From Firmicutes bacterium UBA5774 (GTDB lineage Bacteria; Bacillota; Clostridia; Peptostreptococcales; Anaerovoracaceae), in NCBI GenBank assembly GCA_002418625.1, contig DIEM01000073.1, positions 231 through 64,230 of the forward strand: 64,000 nucleotides of DNA, in the 5' to 3' direction. Positions 35,728 to 44,754 of the stretch are shown one piece after another (the stretch's first letter is position 1; each line of letters starts with the position of its first letter). Below the pieces are notes generated by a model. The model was not told the origin of the DNA, did not search any database, and saw nothing but the letters and a program-made list of their open reading frames with translations. Both the position numbers and the translations under genes were made by a program.

Positions 35728-36228
35728 TTACTGGGGTATGATGATATCCTCAAATTCGATCTCGAAGTCTTCATAGTTCCAGAAGCCATCGCTGACCACT
35801 TTCCAAGCCATTATGCGATATCGTTTCAGCGGATCGGATACAGGATCCGTGACCTCCAATTGAATCAGAAGCGATCTTGCCTCATCGATCCTGATATTGT
35901 ATGAAAGCTGTATGAAGTCTGAGCTGTCGTTGTCCACGAGCAGGCCGGGGATGGCTGACAGATTTTTCAGCGCAGTGAGCGTGAAATCCCGATCCTGCTC
36001 ATTTCGCGCGTTCTTCAGAGCGCTGTCGACCTCGGCCAAAAAATCTTCGCCAAGATTGTCGGCAATATAGAACGCGCGGATGCTCTCCGCCGTCTTGAGT
36101 GTCAGTTTCATATCGGCATTCGCCGTGACGAGGGAGAGTGTGCCGAGGGTCGTCAGGCACAGCACGACAAAAATCATGATGATCGTGGGCCCGCCGGCAC
36201 CGATTCCCATTTGTATCCTGTTTTTCAT
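35728..36228 (-). CDS. Minor pilin / PilX-like single-pass protein
   Basis: 166 residues. A short basic N-terminus, one hydrophobic segment (GGPTIIMIFVVLCLTTLGTLSLVTAN) and an extracellular-type domain. The layout matches PilX/GspK-like minor components rather than classical prepilins, as no Gly-Phe-Thr-X-X-Glu cleavage site is visible. A TTG at 36243 is in frame, but GAGG before the ATG at 36228 supports the latter. No family name can be given with certainty. Confidence 0.6.
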   Translation of the reverse strand: MKNRIQMGIGAGGPTIIMIFVVLCLTTLGTLSLVTANADMKLTLKTAESIRAFYIADNLGEDFLAEVDSALKNARNEQDRDFTLTALKNLSAIPGLLVDNDSSDFIQLSYNIRIDEARSLLIQLEVTDPVSDPLKRYRIMAWKVVSDGFWNYEDFEIEFEDIIIPQ

Positions 36229-36239
36229 GGCAAATGTCC

Positions 36240-36671
36240 TCAATTCCCCGGATAGTATTTTTGAACCTCAAGTTCAAAAATAGGTTTAGCGTCATCCCGC
36301 GTCGCAGAGGCGGTAAAAATTGCCGAGGCTATGATTCCCGTTGATTTTGATTCTTTTGAAAAGGCAACGTCAATTATATAAATAGAAGTTTCCTCAAATT
36401 CGACATTATTCCAGTCTTTATCGAAATATTGGGGCCAGGCTGTCGGATCGGCCAGCTTTGACATTGCTTCAGGCGATTCTGCGTATTTTGCCGTTTCCGC
36501 AAGGGACTGGACCTTCAGGGAGGCGATATTCATATCGCCGGTGCTCGTGCCGACCTTATGGGCGCCGGCGAACAATCCGATCGACAGCGCGCTCGTGAAG
36601 GCAAAAACAAGTATGACGACCGTCAGCTCGACCAGAAAAGTCATCGATTTTGAAACAGGCCCGTATTTCAT
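36240..36671 (-). CDS. Pilus-operon single-pass protein
   Basis: 143 residues. An N-terminal membrane helix (MTFLVELTVVILVFAFTSALSI, shown in part) with a Glu in the early helix, as in pseudopilins, then a 110-residue soluble part. I do not see a canonical prepilin peptidase site. Its start overlaps the stop of the upstream gene by four bases, so translation is coupled. It is probably a minor pilin or an assembly component. Confidence 0.6.
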   Translation of the reverse strand: MKYGPVSKSMTFLVELTVVILVFAFTSALSIGLFAGAHKVGTSTGDMNIASLKVQSLAETAKYAESPEAMSKLADPTAWPQYFDKDWNNVEFEETSIYIIDVAFSKESKSTGIIASAIFTASATRDDAKPIFELEVQKYYPGN

Positions 36672-37195
36672 AGTGCACCATCCTTGTGATCATTCGTTTT
36701 GTCAGTTTCGCTGCGAAGAGCCAGCAGAAGCTCAAGCCGGCGGCCGCTTCTATCCGATGCGGTGACTTTGAGCAGGCCGGGATCCATAGAAGCGACTTCG
36801 AATCCATATACTGGAAGTATGGCGATTCCGTCCGCCAATTCGAATTCCGTCCCTTGCTCGATCGTGACCTCATGAAGGAAGTCGTTGTATGAATAGATCC
36901 AGGTTTCATATACAGCCTGCCCGTCGCTGCTTTCCAGCACAAGTACGCTGGTGCCGTCTTTTTCGATTATGCGGACCGCGTCTTTTGAATCGCATTGGCG
37001 AACCTTTGATGCGGCGTAGGAAAGAGGGATGCGAAGATCCGCATTGGACTCCATATCCCTCGACACTTTATCGTATGCATCGGCGCCGATAATAACGACA
37101 ATCAGCGCCATGACGGCGAAAAGGGACATGAGGGCAAGGACAAAAAAAAGATTCGTGAAGTTCCGTCCCGGAGTGTTATTGCCGCTGATCATCAA
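36668..37195 (-). CDS. DUF4860-like single-pass protein
   Basis: 175 residues. The N-terminal NLFFVLALMSLFAVMALIVV membrane helix is followed by the pattern DAYDKVSRDMESNADLRIPL and SYAASKVRQCD, which I associate with DUF4860 proteins of clostridial type IV pilus operons. The rest looks like a beta-rich extracytoplasmic domain. GGAGGCGGG precedes the ATG. It overlaps the upstream gene by 20 bases and the next by 4. Confidence 0.55.
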   Translation of the reverse strand: MMISGNNTPGRNFTNLFFVLALMSLFAVMALIVVIIGADAYDKVSRDMESNADLRIPLSYAASKVRQCDSKDAVRIIEKDGTSVLVLESSDGQAVYETWIYSYNDFLHEVTIEQGTEFELADGIAILPVYGFEVASMDPGLLKVTASDRSGRRLELLLALRSETDKTNDHKDGAL

Positions 37196-37535
37196 GCCCG
37201 CCTCCTGTATCCAGTTTTTCCAAAATCATAATGTCCGGCAGGATGTTGGAAGCAAAAGCGTCGTAATGGACGATGTATTTATTGTGATCGACTATTATGC
37301 CGTAATGGTCCTCCAGATAAGCAATGCCGGGTGGATACATGCCTTCGATGGCATAGCACTGGATCGCGCCGCGCATTACCGAGGTTTTCAATGTTTCGAG
37401 ACCTTCCTTCGAAGCAGTGTCACGCAGGCCGGCAAGCCCGAACGCCAAAAAGCAGATAAACCCCAGAAAAACAACCAGGGGAAGTATCATGGATTTCAGA
37501 TACTCATTCGAGCGGTGCCACCTATGATGACGCAT
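37176..37535 (-). CDS. Small pilus-operon membrane protein
   Basis: 119 residues. A basic N-terminus (RHHRWHRSNEYLKS), one membrane helix (residues 15-34), then a pilin-like segment AIQCYAIEGMYPPGIAYLEDHYG and DHNKYIVHYD. Similar small proteins occur beside pilC in Clostridia, but I know no assigned function. GGAGG lies 7 bases before the ATG, and the gene starts 13 bases after pilC ends. Confidence 0.6.
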   Translation of the reverse strand: MRHHRWHRSNEYLKSMILPLVVFLGFICFLAFGLAGLRDTASKEGLETLKTSVMRGAIQCYAIEGMYPPGIAYLEDHYGIIVDHNKYIVHYDAFASNILPDIMILEKLDTGGGLDDQRQ

Positions 37536-37548
37536 TGCGGACCTCCAT

Positions 37549-38604
37549 TCAGCCGATTGTCGACATGACGCTCATCAGCGGCATCATAACGGATATGAGG
37601 ATGATCCCTATAAGAACGGAAAGGACCGCTACCGATACAGGCTCGATCAGAGACACCCGCCTGGCAAGAGAGTTGTCTATCGCATCCTGGCAGTCGACGG
37701 CGATTTTTTTCATGACTGTGTCCATCGAGCCTGCCCTGAATCCAAGGCCAAGCATCCGGGTGGTCATTTTTGGAAAAATCCCGACCGAAGACAAGGCGTC
37801 GATGAAGGAGCTGTTCTGTCCGATCAGGGTTAGACATTCCTCTATCTTCTGCCGTACCGTGCTGCTTGTCACGACTCCTCCGGCCATTCGCAGGGCTCGT
37901 TCCGTGTCAAGGCCGCTCGCCAGCATAAGAGCCATCGAGGAGGCAAATCGGGCTGTGGAAAGCTCCTCGGAAAACTTGCCTTTGGAAGCGATCCCGGCCC
38001 ACAATCGTCCTCCGGCCTCTGTCTTGAAGAGAAAAAACGCTGTACCCAATATCAGTGCGGCGAAAATCAGCAAAACAAACGAAAATCGGCCGGCTGCCAG
38101 CCCGAAATTCATGATTCCGGCTGCGGCGGGGGACATGCTGACGCCAAGCCCCCTGAATACCTGGTCGAAGACAGGAAGGACTTTGGCCGCAAGAATCATC
38201 ATGACGGCAAGCATCATGACGATCAGCGCCATCGGATAGACGACGGCGCTTCGGATGCTTTGGCTCAGAGCGTCCTCTCTATCGTAATAGTCGGAAAGAG
38301 AAGCCATGACATCGTCAAGCTTCCCGGATTCTGCCCCAATGCGTGCCATATTGACGAGGTAGGGAGGAAAAACCGCAGCCTTATCGAGGGCTTCGTGAAC
38401 AGGTCTGTTGTCTGCCAGCTCGCTGCTGACAGTTTTCAACACACTTTTGATCCGGGTCTCGCCCACATCGTCATACAGCATTGAGACTCCATCGTGAAGA
38501 GGGATTCCGGATTTGAGTATTATACTGACTTGAAGACAAAAAGCCGCAAGCTCGCTTGATGAAAGCGGCCGCAGCCTGGTATTGCTCCGTGCGGGTCCAA
38601 CCAT
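37549..38604 (-). CDS. pilC: Type IV pilus inner-membrane platform protein PilC/GspF
   Basis: 351 residues. Two T2SSF domains with three long membrane helices. The first has FCLQVSIILKSGIPLHDGV, the second FASSMALMLASGLDTERALRM, and the C-terminus has IEPVSVAVLSVLIGIILISV, all standard for the family. It anchors the assembly ATPases to the membrane. It is the first gene of the operon. GGAGG lies 7 bases before the ATG. Confidence 0.92.
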   Translation of the reverse strand: MVGPARSNTRLRPLSSSELAAFCLQVSIILKSGIPLHDGVSMLYDDVGETRIKSVLKTVSSELADNRPVHEALDKAAVFPPYLVNMARIGAESGKLDDVMASLSDYYDREDALSQSIRSAVVYPMALIVMMLAVMMILAAKVLPVFDQVFRGLGVSMSPAAAGIMNFGLAAGRFSFVLLIFAALILGTAFFLFKTEAGGRLWAGIASKGKFSEELSTARFASSMALMLASGLDTERALRMAGGVVTSSTVRQKIEECLTLIGQNSSFIDALSSVGIFPKMTTRMLGLGFRAGSMDTVMKKIAVDCQDAIDNSLARRVSLIEPVSVAVLSVLIGIILISVMMPLMSVMSTIG

Positions 38605-38643
38605 ATTCGATCCTCCTTCACGCGGTCTGAAATGCTTGTTTTA

Positions 38644-38671
38644 ATTATATCATCTGAAGCATACATGTCAA
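38644..38671 (-). promoter_or_regulatory. Consensus promoter of the pilus operon
   Basis: On the minus strand a perfect TTGACA (38671-38666) and perfect TATAAT (38649-38644) are 16 bases apart, about 40 bases before the pilC start. No riboswitch lies in this short leader. Confidence 0.85.
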
Positions 38672-38696
38672 TAAATGCAGGCCGCCATAAATAGAA

Positions 38697-38738
38697 GAGG
38701 CTGTCTCTCCATGATCCGTTCAATCATTTCGAAGCAGC
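38697..38738 (-). terminator. Terminator of the aminotransferase-sortase unit
   Basis: On the minus strand GGGGCTG and CAGCCTC form a stem (one G-T pair), with TGAT/ATCA inside, followed by TTCTATTT. It lies between the sortase stop and the pilus promoter. Confidence 0.55.
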
Positions 38739-38766
38739 CCCCGGCAGTTCCTGTTTGAATGCACAG

Positions 38767-39411
38767 CTATTCAACGAGCAGCGCATGAATGATCAGTCTG
38801 TGTGTCGCTACGCGCACAGGCGTGCATGTGATCAGCGTCAGAACTTTGTGCGTACTTGTCTGGTTCAGGACTGAGGTCTCCTCCGGAAGCACTACGAGTT
38901 TTTCATAGACCTCATATGTAAATATGCTGCCTCCGTATTCTATGATGATCTCATCTCCATCTTCAAGCTCGTCCAGCCGGTTGAAATATGAGCCGAACGT
39001 GTAATTCCGATGGCCTGCGACTGCCGAATTGCCTATTTCTCCAGGCATGGCCGTTCCGGGTATATGCCCGGCGCCAGCTTTGAGATCCTTTGACTTGACG
39101 CCTTCGACCAGAAGAAGGTTTTCGTCGATCTTTGGAATTTTGATCCGTCCAAGAACGACAGGCTTATAAGCAGGAATCGCGACGGCTTCAGCAGCAGGCT
39201 CCGTCGAAATCGCGGCTTCTGTCGCAATGTCGCCCGGCAGTTCCTGCCAGGAATCCTCAAGCTGCTCATAAGATTGCTGGACAGCGGAACCCTCGGCCAA
39301 ATACTCCTGATAAAGCTTCTCCTGCTGGTAATTTGTGTAGACTGTGCCGATAATAGGGATCAATATGACCGCTATGCCGGCGATGATCAGCCATGTGGAT
39401 AATTTCCTCAT
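38767..39411 (-). CDS. Sortase (class D/E type)
   Basis: 214 residues. N-terminal membrane anchor (residues 5-23), a linker, and a sortase barrel with catalytic His134 (AGHRNYTFGSYF), Cys196 (TLITCTP) and Arg200. Single membrane anchor, no C-terminal helix and LITCTP fit class D or a related class. It should cleave LPXTG-like signals and attach proteins to peptidoglycan. The only visible substrate in the window is the MPQTGG protein at 29349-31427. It follows the aminotransferase gene by 36 bases with no terminator; the ribosome binding site is weak. Confidence 0.9.
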   Translation of the reverse strand: MRKLSTWLIIAGIAVILIPIIGTVYTNYQQEKLYQEYLAEGSAVQQSYEQLEDSWQELPGDIATEAAISTEPAAEAVAIPAYKPVVLGRIKIPKIDENLLLVEGVKSKDLKAGAGHIPGTAMPGEIGNSAVAGHRNYTFGSYFNRLDELEDGDEIIIEYGGSIFTYEVYEKLVVLPEETSVLNQTSTHKVLTLITCTPVRVATHRLIIHALLVE

Positions 39412-39447
39412 CTGCGGGTTCTTCTTTCATTTTATGCTGCCGGTAAA

Positions 39448-40698
39448 TCAGCCGTTGACTTTTTTGATGGCGGCAGCCATGCTGACGGCAACTTTTTTGC
39501 TGGCTTCGGCAGATATGGCAGAAATAGCGACTCTGATGCCTTTGCCGATCGGAACGGTGAAGATGCCGTCCTTCTGAAGTTCTTTTCCGACAGCTTCCGC
39601 GTTTTCGCACAGTACAGTGATAAAGAATCCGGAGTCGTACGGGCAGGTCGTTATCCCTGATTGCGTTGCGGCGGAAACGAATGCGGCGCCTCTTTCCGCC
39701 AGCATGGCGCTATATCCGGCGCGTTCCGCACTTACTTTTTCCAGAAGCACCGGATCATTGAAAATCTTCACAAGAGCGACCATTGCAGGACGCGTTCCGT
39801 TGGACCAGGTCCCTCTGTTCGAAAACATGCAGACCATTTTGAATTCATCGGCAACGGCCTTGCTTGAGCTCAGGCAGATCATTGCGCCGCTGCGCATCCC
39901 ATAGACTGTATAGCCCTTGGACATGCTGAAGCCAAAAATAACGAGCACGTTTTCAGGAAGTCCGGAAAGCTTCGGCATGAAGGCCCTGCTTTTCTCGGTA
40001 TTCCCTGCGAAATCTATATAGGCGATATCGATGAAAAATATGATTTTCTTAGCCGGGTCCTTAGCTTTGCTTTTCAGCAGTGCGACGATTTTGTCCCAAT
40101 CATCCGAAGACGGACTGAAACCGGTTGGATTGTGGGCCGGCGCGTTGAACAGAACCACCAGGCCCGGCTGGGCCTCAAGGATTTCAGACATTTTTTCGTC
40201 AAGGGAAGCAACATTGAAGCCGCCATTATCGTCAAACATCGAATAGGTCGTCAGATTTCGCTCGATTTCTTCGGATATCGTCTTATAAGGGCTCCAATAC
40301 CAATCCGAAGTCAGTACCTGGTCCCCTCTGCGCGAATAATTCTGAATGGTGTTTCTGATGGCGCCGGTTCCGCCCGGTGTGGCGATAACTTCTATATAGC
40401 CTTCAGGGACATACGGTCCGAAGGCGGCGGTCTTCACCTTGTCCAGAAACGCCGGAACGCCTGCTATAGGCGCATAATCCGCATAATCTACAGGCGCGAG
40501 GTCATGCAGCACATCGACGATGGAAGAAAGGACGATCAGGTTTCCGTCATCATCGAGCAGAGAGCCGATTGTCGCGTTGATCACTTTATCCTTACCTTCT
40601 TTGGCAGCCATGTCCTGGGCCAATTTATTGATGCCGAATATTTTATCGTCTCCGGAAATCACTCTTGAATTTTGTTCAGCCATTATGAAATTGGACAT
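39448..40698 (-). CDS. Class I/II PLP-dependent aminotransferase
   Basis: 416 residues. Aspartate/aromatic aminotransferase-like fold type I enzyme. The PLP lysine is in FGFSMSKGYTVYGMR (S-x-S-K with the phosphate-binding Arg), and FNAPAHNPTGFSPS contains the Asn that contacts PLP. The family NATIGSLLDDDG start is typical of a clostridial group annotated as aromatic or aspartate aminotransferase; the substrate cannot be settled here. In an amino-acid fermenter it could feed Stickland-type routes. GAGGAG before 40698 sets the start over the GTG at 40707. Confidence 0.85.
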   Translation of the reverse strand: MSNFIMAEQNSRVISGDDKIFGINKLAQDMAAKEGKDKVINATIGSLLDDDGNLIVLSSIVDVLHDLAPVDYADYAPIAGVPAFLDKVKTAAFGPYVPEGYIEVIATPGGTGAIRNTIQNYSRRGDQVLTSDWYWSPYKTISEEIERNLTTYSMFDDNGGFNVASLDEKMSEILEAQPGLVVLFNAPAHNPTGFSPSSDDWDKIVALLKSKAKDPAKKIIFFIDIAYIDFAGNTEKSRAFMPKLSGLPENVLVIFGFSMSKGYTVYGMRSGAMICLSSSKAVADEFKMVCMFSNRGTWSNGTRPAMVALVKIFNDPVLLEKVSAERAGYSAMLAERGAAFVSAATQSGITTCPYDSGFFITVLCENAEAVGKELQKDGIFTVPIGKGIRVAISAISAEASKKVAVSMAAAIKKVNG

Positions 40699-40727
40699 TT
40701 TAATCACTCCTCTTTTTTAATAGTCCT

Positions 40728-40756
40728 ATTATATTAGCAATAGTCATTCCAATCAA
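40728..40756 (-). promoter_or_regulatory. Promoter of the aminotransferase-sortase unit
   Basis: On the minus strand TTGATT (40756-40751) and a perfect TATAAT (40733-40728) are 17 bases apart. Confidence 0.7.
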
Positions 40757-40835
40757 GATTTTTTATGTTAAAATGATAAATAAAATAAATTAAAATAAAT
40801 AATTATTCAAAATATCGCATAAAGGAGACGAGATA

Positions 40836-41195
40836 TTGTTTATCAAGCAATTTCTGATCATACTTGGGGCTTTGTTTCTCGGGTACACGGCCACCTCCCT
40901 GACCGGCATCCCGGTGCCCTCGAATGTTATGGGTCTGGCGATCCTTTTTCTGGCCTTGCTGGCCGGTATCGTCAAGTTGAAGGATGTGCAGGCGACGGCG
41001 GAGTTCATATTGAAATATCTGGCGCTTTTTTTTGTTGTGCCGACCGTCGGGATCATGATTTATTTCGACCTGCTGGCAGCGGAAGCACTGAAAATATTTA
41101 TACCATTGATATTGAGCATTCTGGCCGGACTGTTCACAGCCGGAAAAGTGACGGATATTCTAATTAAAAGGTCGGGTGATGATTATCATGAGTGA
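40836..41195 (+). CDS. CidA/LrgA-family holin-like protein (TTG start)
   Basis: 119 residues, four membrane helices. LrgA/CidA proteins modulate murein hydrolase export, cell lysis or small-metabolite efflux together with LrgB/CidB. GIPVPSNVMGLAILFLAL and FFVVPTVGIM are family signatures. The start is TTG at 40836, 8 bases after AAAGGAG; no ATG is near. It overlaps the LrgB-like gene by 8 bases, the standard pair arrangement. Confidence 0.9.
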   Translation: MFIKQFLIILGALFLGYTATSLTGIPVPSNVMGLAILFLALLAGIVKLKDVQATAEFILKYLALFFVVPTVGIMIYFDLLAAEALKIFIPLILSILAGLFTAGKVTDILIKRSGDDYHE

Positions 41196-41883
41196 CATGA
41201 TCCTTTCAAATCCGATCTTCGGCCTCTTGCTTACGGTCGGCTGCTACTGGATCGGCGTGGTAGTGCACCGGCGGCTGAACTGGTCGTTTCTCCAGCCGAT
41301 CGTCATTGGCACGGTTCTGATCATCGCCGTGCTCCAGAATACGGGGATCACCTATGAGCAGTATAAGGAGCAGAATCAGATCCTCAATTATATGCTGCCT
41401 CTGACAGCCGTTGTGCTTGCCATTCCGTTGTATAAAAATTTTCATATTATGCGCAAGCACGCCTTTCCGCTATTGGCCGGGATTGTTTCCGGAACAATCG
41501 TGACGATGGGCGCGGTTGTCGTTTTCGGTAAATTATTGGGGGCGGATAAAATCCTGATCGTCAGCATGCTGCCAAAAAGCGCCACCAATCCCATCGCCAT
41601 AGAGGTGTCCGGCCTGATCGGAGGTCTTCCGTCGCTGACGGTATCGCTGGTCGTCATCACGGGAATATTCGGTGCGGCGTTCGGCCCTGAACTGTTGACG
41701 TTTTTCCGGATAAAAAGCGATGTAGCCCGCGGGATAGCCATCGGCAGCATGAGCCACGCCGTTGGAACATCGAGAGCGTTTCGCGAGGGCGAGGTCGAAG
41801 GCGCCATGAGCAGCCTGGCGATGGCTATCGCGGGTATGCTGACCGCGCTTCTTTCACCATTATATGTATATTTATTTTTGTAG
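41188..41883 (+). CDS. LrgB/CidB-family membrane protein
   Basis: 231 residues, about seven membrane helices. Partner of the LrgA-like protein. The signatures LLGADKILIVSMLPKSATNP and GSMSHAVGTSRAFREGEVEG are typical; plant and bacterial members export glycolate or pyruvate-type metabolites. In-frame starts occur at 41176 (GTG), 41179 and 41188; I chose the ATG at 41188 by spacing from GGTCGGG, with moderate certainty. Confidence 0.9.
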   Translation: MSDMILSNPIFGLLLTVGCYWIGVVVHRRLNWSFLQPIVIGTVLIIAVLQNTGITYEQYKEQNQILNYMLPLTAVVLAIPLYKNFHIMRKHAFPLLAGIVSGTIVTMGAVVVFGKLLGADKILIVSMLPKSATNPIAIEVSGLIGGLPSLTVSLVVITGIFGAAFGPELLTFFRIKSDVARGIAIGSMSHAVGTSRAFREGEVEGAMSSLAMAIAGMLTALLSPLYVYLFL

Positions 41884-41896
41884 CGGCAAAAATTGA

Positions 41897-41925
41897 TTGA
41901 AAAGCGGCGCTGTTTTAGGTATACT
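41897..41925 (+). promoter_or_regulatory. Promoter of the MreB-family gene
   Basis: TTGAAA (41897-41902) and TATACT (41920-41925) are 17 bases apart, about 100 bases before the start. Confidence 0.65.
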
Positions 41926-42028
41926 ATATCAGTCAGTATGGACGAGTATGCGATTGGCTCGGCAATCGATTCAATATGGATATTTAATCAAACACAAGCA
42001 GGAACAATGAATTGGAGGAGTGAGAATT

Positions 42029-43051
42029 TTGGGTTTTTCAGCAGATGTGGGGATAGATCTCGGTACAGCGAATGTACTTGTATATATTAAAGGAAAAGGA
42101 ATTGTCCTGAATGAACCGTCCGTCGTGGCGATCAACAGGGATACAAACGAAATATTGTCTGTCGGCGAAGATGCCAGGCAGATGCTCGGAAGGACGCCCA
42201 GCAACATAATAGCGGTCAGGCCGCTGCGCGACGGCGTTATTTCGGATTATGACGTCACGGAGAAGATGCTGAAATATTTTATTAAAAAGACATGCGGAAA
42301 CAGCAAGTTCTTCAAGCCGCGCATCATGGTCTGCGTGCCCAGCGGCGTGACCGAAGTCGAAAAGAGGGCTGTGCGGGAAGCGGCGATACAGGCAGGCGGA
42401 AAAGCCGTATATCTTATGGAGGAACCAATAGCGGCAGCCATCGGCGCCGGACTTGACATCACGAAGCCGGACGGCATCATGGTGCTCGATATCGGCGGCG
42501 GAACGACAGATGTCGCAGTCATATCGCTCGGCGGCATCGTCACTAGCACGTCGGTCAAGGTGGCCGGAGACAAATTTGATGAAGCCATAATCAAATACAT
42601 GCGCAAGGAGCATAAACTGTATATCGGGGAAAGAACGGCCGAAGAGCTCAAAATGACCATCGGGACCGCGTATCCCAGAGAAGACGTGGTCGTCAAGGAA
42701 TGCCGCGGACGCGACCTTGTGACAGGCCTTCCGAAATCCATCGAGATCACTTCAAAAGAAATGCTGGAAGCTCTCGACGAACCCCTTCAGGTGATCTGCG
42801 AGGCTACTCATTCAGTCCTTGAAAGGACACCGCCTGAAATCGCGGCGGACATCAGCGACAGAGGCATCGTCCTGACCGGAGGCGGAGCACTGCTCTACGG
42901 CATGGATAAGCGTATTGCGGAGCGTACCGGCATACCTGTCATCGTCGCGGACGATCCAAAATCCTGCGTGGCCATCGGCACGGGAAAAGCCCTTGATTCC
43001 ATGGCAATGATCGAATCAAACCAGATGAATAGAAAGAGGCCTTATCTCTAA
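42029..43051 (+). CDS. MreB/Mbl-family cell-shape actin homologue (TTG start)
   Basis: 340 residues. Actin-fold filament that guides peptidoglycan synthesis in rod growth. Phosphate 1 motif [12 protein letters not shown], phosphate 2 [15 protein letters not shown] and adenosine motif [16 protein letters not shown] are intact. GGAGG at 42014-42018 lies 10 bases before a TTG at 42029, which gives the family start [13 protein letters not shown]; a GTG at 42020 overlaps the binding site. It stands alone without mreC or mreD, as Mbl/MreBH paralogues do, so I leave the symbol open. Confidence 0.92.
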   Translation: MGFSADVGIDLGTANVLVYIKGKGIVLNEPSVVAINRDTNEILSVGEDARQMLGRTPSNIIAVRPLRDGVISDYDVTEKMLKYFIKKTCGNSKFFKPRIMVCVPSGVTEVEKRAVREAAIQAGGKAVYLMEEPIAAAIGAGLDITKPDGIMVLDIGGGTTDVAVISLGGIVTSTSVKVAGDKFDEAIIKYMRKEHKLYIGERTAEELKMTIGTAYPREDVVVKECRGRDLVTGLPKSIEITSKEMLEALDEPLQVICEATHSVLERTPPEIAADISDRGIVLTGGGALLYGMDKRIAERTGIPVIVADDPKSCVAIGTGKALDSMAMIESNQMNRKRPYL

Positions 43052-43059
43052 AGAATAGA

Positions 43060-43086
43060 AGCTCTCATCTGAGGGCTTTTTTTATC
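43060..43086 (+). terminator. Terminator of the MreB-family gene
   Basis: AGCTCTC and GAGGGCT form a 7-bp stem around ATCT, followed by seven T. Confidence 0.9.
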
Positions 43087-43155
43087 GGCCGGCATTTGAG
43101 CGCCGTATGTGGCGCCGCAGTCCCGGCTTGAATAATGACGGAACAGGAAGACGAT

Positions 43156-43914
43156 ATGAGAGAATTACGAAACAGCTATACGGAAGATTTCAGGATCAAG
43201 TCCTATGAAAACGACGTCCGGCAGAAGCTCAGGCTCACGACACTCTTTCAGTACCTGCAGGAAGTGGCCGGCAGGCATGTGACGGATACCCCTGTCGGAT
43301 ACGATGCACTTGAGGCAAGAGGACAGTTCTGGGTACTGGTCCGCATCAGGGCAAGGATTCTGCGCATGCCGGCATGGCGCGATACAGTCAGTGTCGAAAC
43401 TTGGGCGAAGCGCATGGACAGGATGTTTGCCTATCGGGAATATGAGGTGCGAAAAGACGGTGAGCTTCTGATCGCAGCCACCTCTGAATGGATGCTGATG
43501 GACCGCGAGAGCCGAAAGCCCTGCAGGCTATCCTGCCTGCCGGCCGCCATGCCGCTCAGGGAAGAGGAAGGGCTTGCCGAACGCATCGGCAAACTGGTTC
43601 CGGCAGGGCGCGGGTTAACTTCACGGAAGTGTGTCGCCCGATACAGCGACATCGATATGTACCATCATGTCAACAATACGAAATATATCGAATGGGCGAT
43701 GGATTGCTTTGAATACAGCTTTCTTGCCGGCCATGAAGTCGAAGAGATCCAGATCAATTTCGTGGCTGAAGTCGGTCCCGATGAAGAGGTGTCTGTTTCA
43801 CTGATCGGGGCGCTTGATGAAAATGGTTTGGCTGATGCGCTCCATTACTATATTGAAGGTTATAATACTGCGAAACAAATGAAAGCATTCCAGATGGAAG
43901 TAAGATTGAGGTAG
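43156..43914 (+). CDS. Acyl-ACP thioesterase
   Basis: 252 residues, two hotdog folds in tandem. It releases fatty acids from acyl carrier protein. The family pattern is clear: FQYLQEVAGRHV-type helix in the first hotdog (LFQYLQEVAGRHVTD), GQFWVLVR, TWAKRMDRMFAYREYEV and in the second hotdog ARYSDIDMYHHVNNTKYIEW with the Asp/Asn/His active-site cluster. An ATG at 43135 has no binding site; AGGAAG supports 43156. HAD phosphatase gene follows after 3 bases. Confidence 0.9.
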   Translation: MRELRNSYTEDFRIKSYENDVRQKLRLTTLFQYLQEVAGRHVTDTPVGYDALEARGQFWVLVRIRARILRMPAWRDTVSVETWAKRMDRMFAYREYEVRKDGELLIAATSEWMLMDRESRKPCRLSCLPAAMPLREEEGLAERIGKLVPAGRGLTSRKCVARYSDIDMYHHVNNTKYIEWAMDCFEYSFLAGHEVEEIQINFVAEVGPDEEVSVSLIGALDENGLADALHYYIEGYNTAKQMKAFQMEVRLR

Positions 43915-43917
43915 ATC

Positions 43918-44754
43918 ATGTACAGGCTTATTGCATGCGATATTGACGGAACGCTGATCAGAAGCGATTTTAAAATATCGGATTACACAAAGGATATCAT
44001 CGCTCGGGCGATGGAGCAGGACGTCCATTTCATTCTGGCAACAGGCAGGATATTCGGGTCCGCCCGGGTCTATGCCCGGCAGCTGGAACTTAGCGCGCCG
44101 ATCATCACATGCAACGGCGGGGTGATCAAGGATCTCAAGACCGGCGAGAAGCTTTACGGCAAGCCGATCGAGAAAGAACTCTGCAAGGAGATTTTCAAGA
44201 TTCTGGACGAAGGGAACCGGTATTTTCACTTTTACGGTGAAGAGAATTTCTATTCCGAGCGGTTGATTTTCGATTCTCAGAGAATGAATCAATGGAATAT
44301 GACACTGCCGTACGAGGATCGGATCCCAATCATGGAAGTGCGGGATCCATATAGCATTCCTGACAAGGACCCGATCTACAAGATCCTTTTCCATGCGGTG
44401 GAACCGGAGGAACGGAAGTATTACAGCGAACTGTTTTCATCAATGCCGGGCGTGACGCTTTCAAGCTCGTGGAAAAACAATTTTGAGCTCTGTGGTGAAA
44501 ATGTGAATAAGGCAACGGCGGTCGACTGTTATGCCGCTTCGCTTGGGATAAGGGACAGCGAGGTCATCGCCTTCGGGGACAATGACAACGATATCGACAT
44601 GATCAACTACGCGGGACTTGGCGTCGCTGTGGCCAACGCCACAGCCAGGCTTCTTGGCGTGGCGGATTATATCACGGCCAGCAATGATGAGGATGGTGTT
44701 GGCAAGGCGATCGAAAAATTTATTCTTGGGGGTGAGCTTTTTGTCAAAGCTTGA
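43918..44754 (+). CDS. Cof-type HAD phosphatase
   Basis: 278 residues. HAD motif I is DIDGTLIRSD at residues 7-16, motif II ATGR near 40, Lys of motif III in the cap-proximal region and motif IV GDNDNDIDMI. Members dephosphorylate sugar phosphates, flavin precursors or PLP; specificity cannot be read from sequence. The C-terminal end overlaps the next gene by 14 bases. Confidence 0.9.
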   Translation: MYRLIACDIDGTLIRSDFKISDYTKDIIARAMEQDVHFILATGRIFGSARVYARQLELSAPIITCNGGVIKDLKTGEKLYGKPIEKELCKEIFKILDEGNRYFHFYGEENFYSERLIFDSQRMNQWNMTLPYEDRIPIMEVRDPYSIPDKDPIYKILFHAVEPEERKYYSELFSSMPGVTLSSSWKNNFELCGENVNKATAVDCYAASLGIRDSEVIAFGDNDNDIDMINYAGLGVAVANATARLLGVADYITASNDEDGVGKAIEKFILGGELFVKA

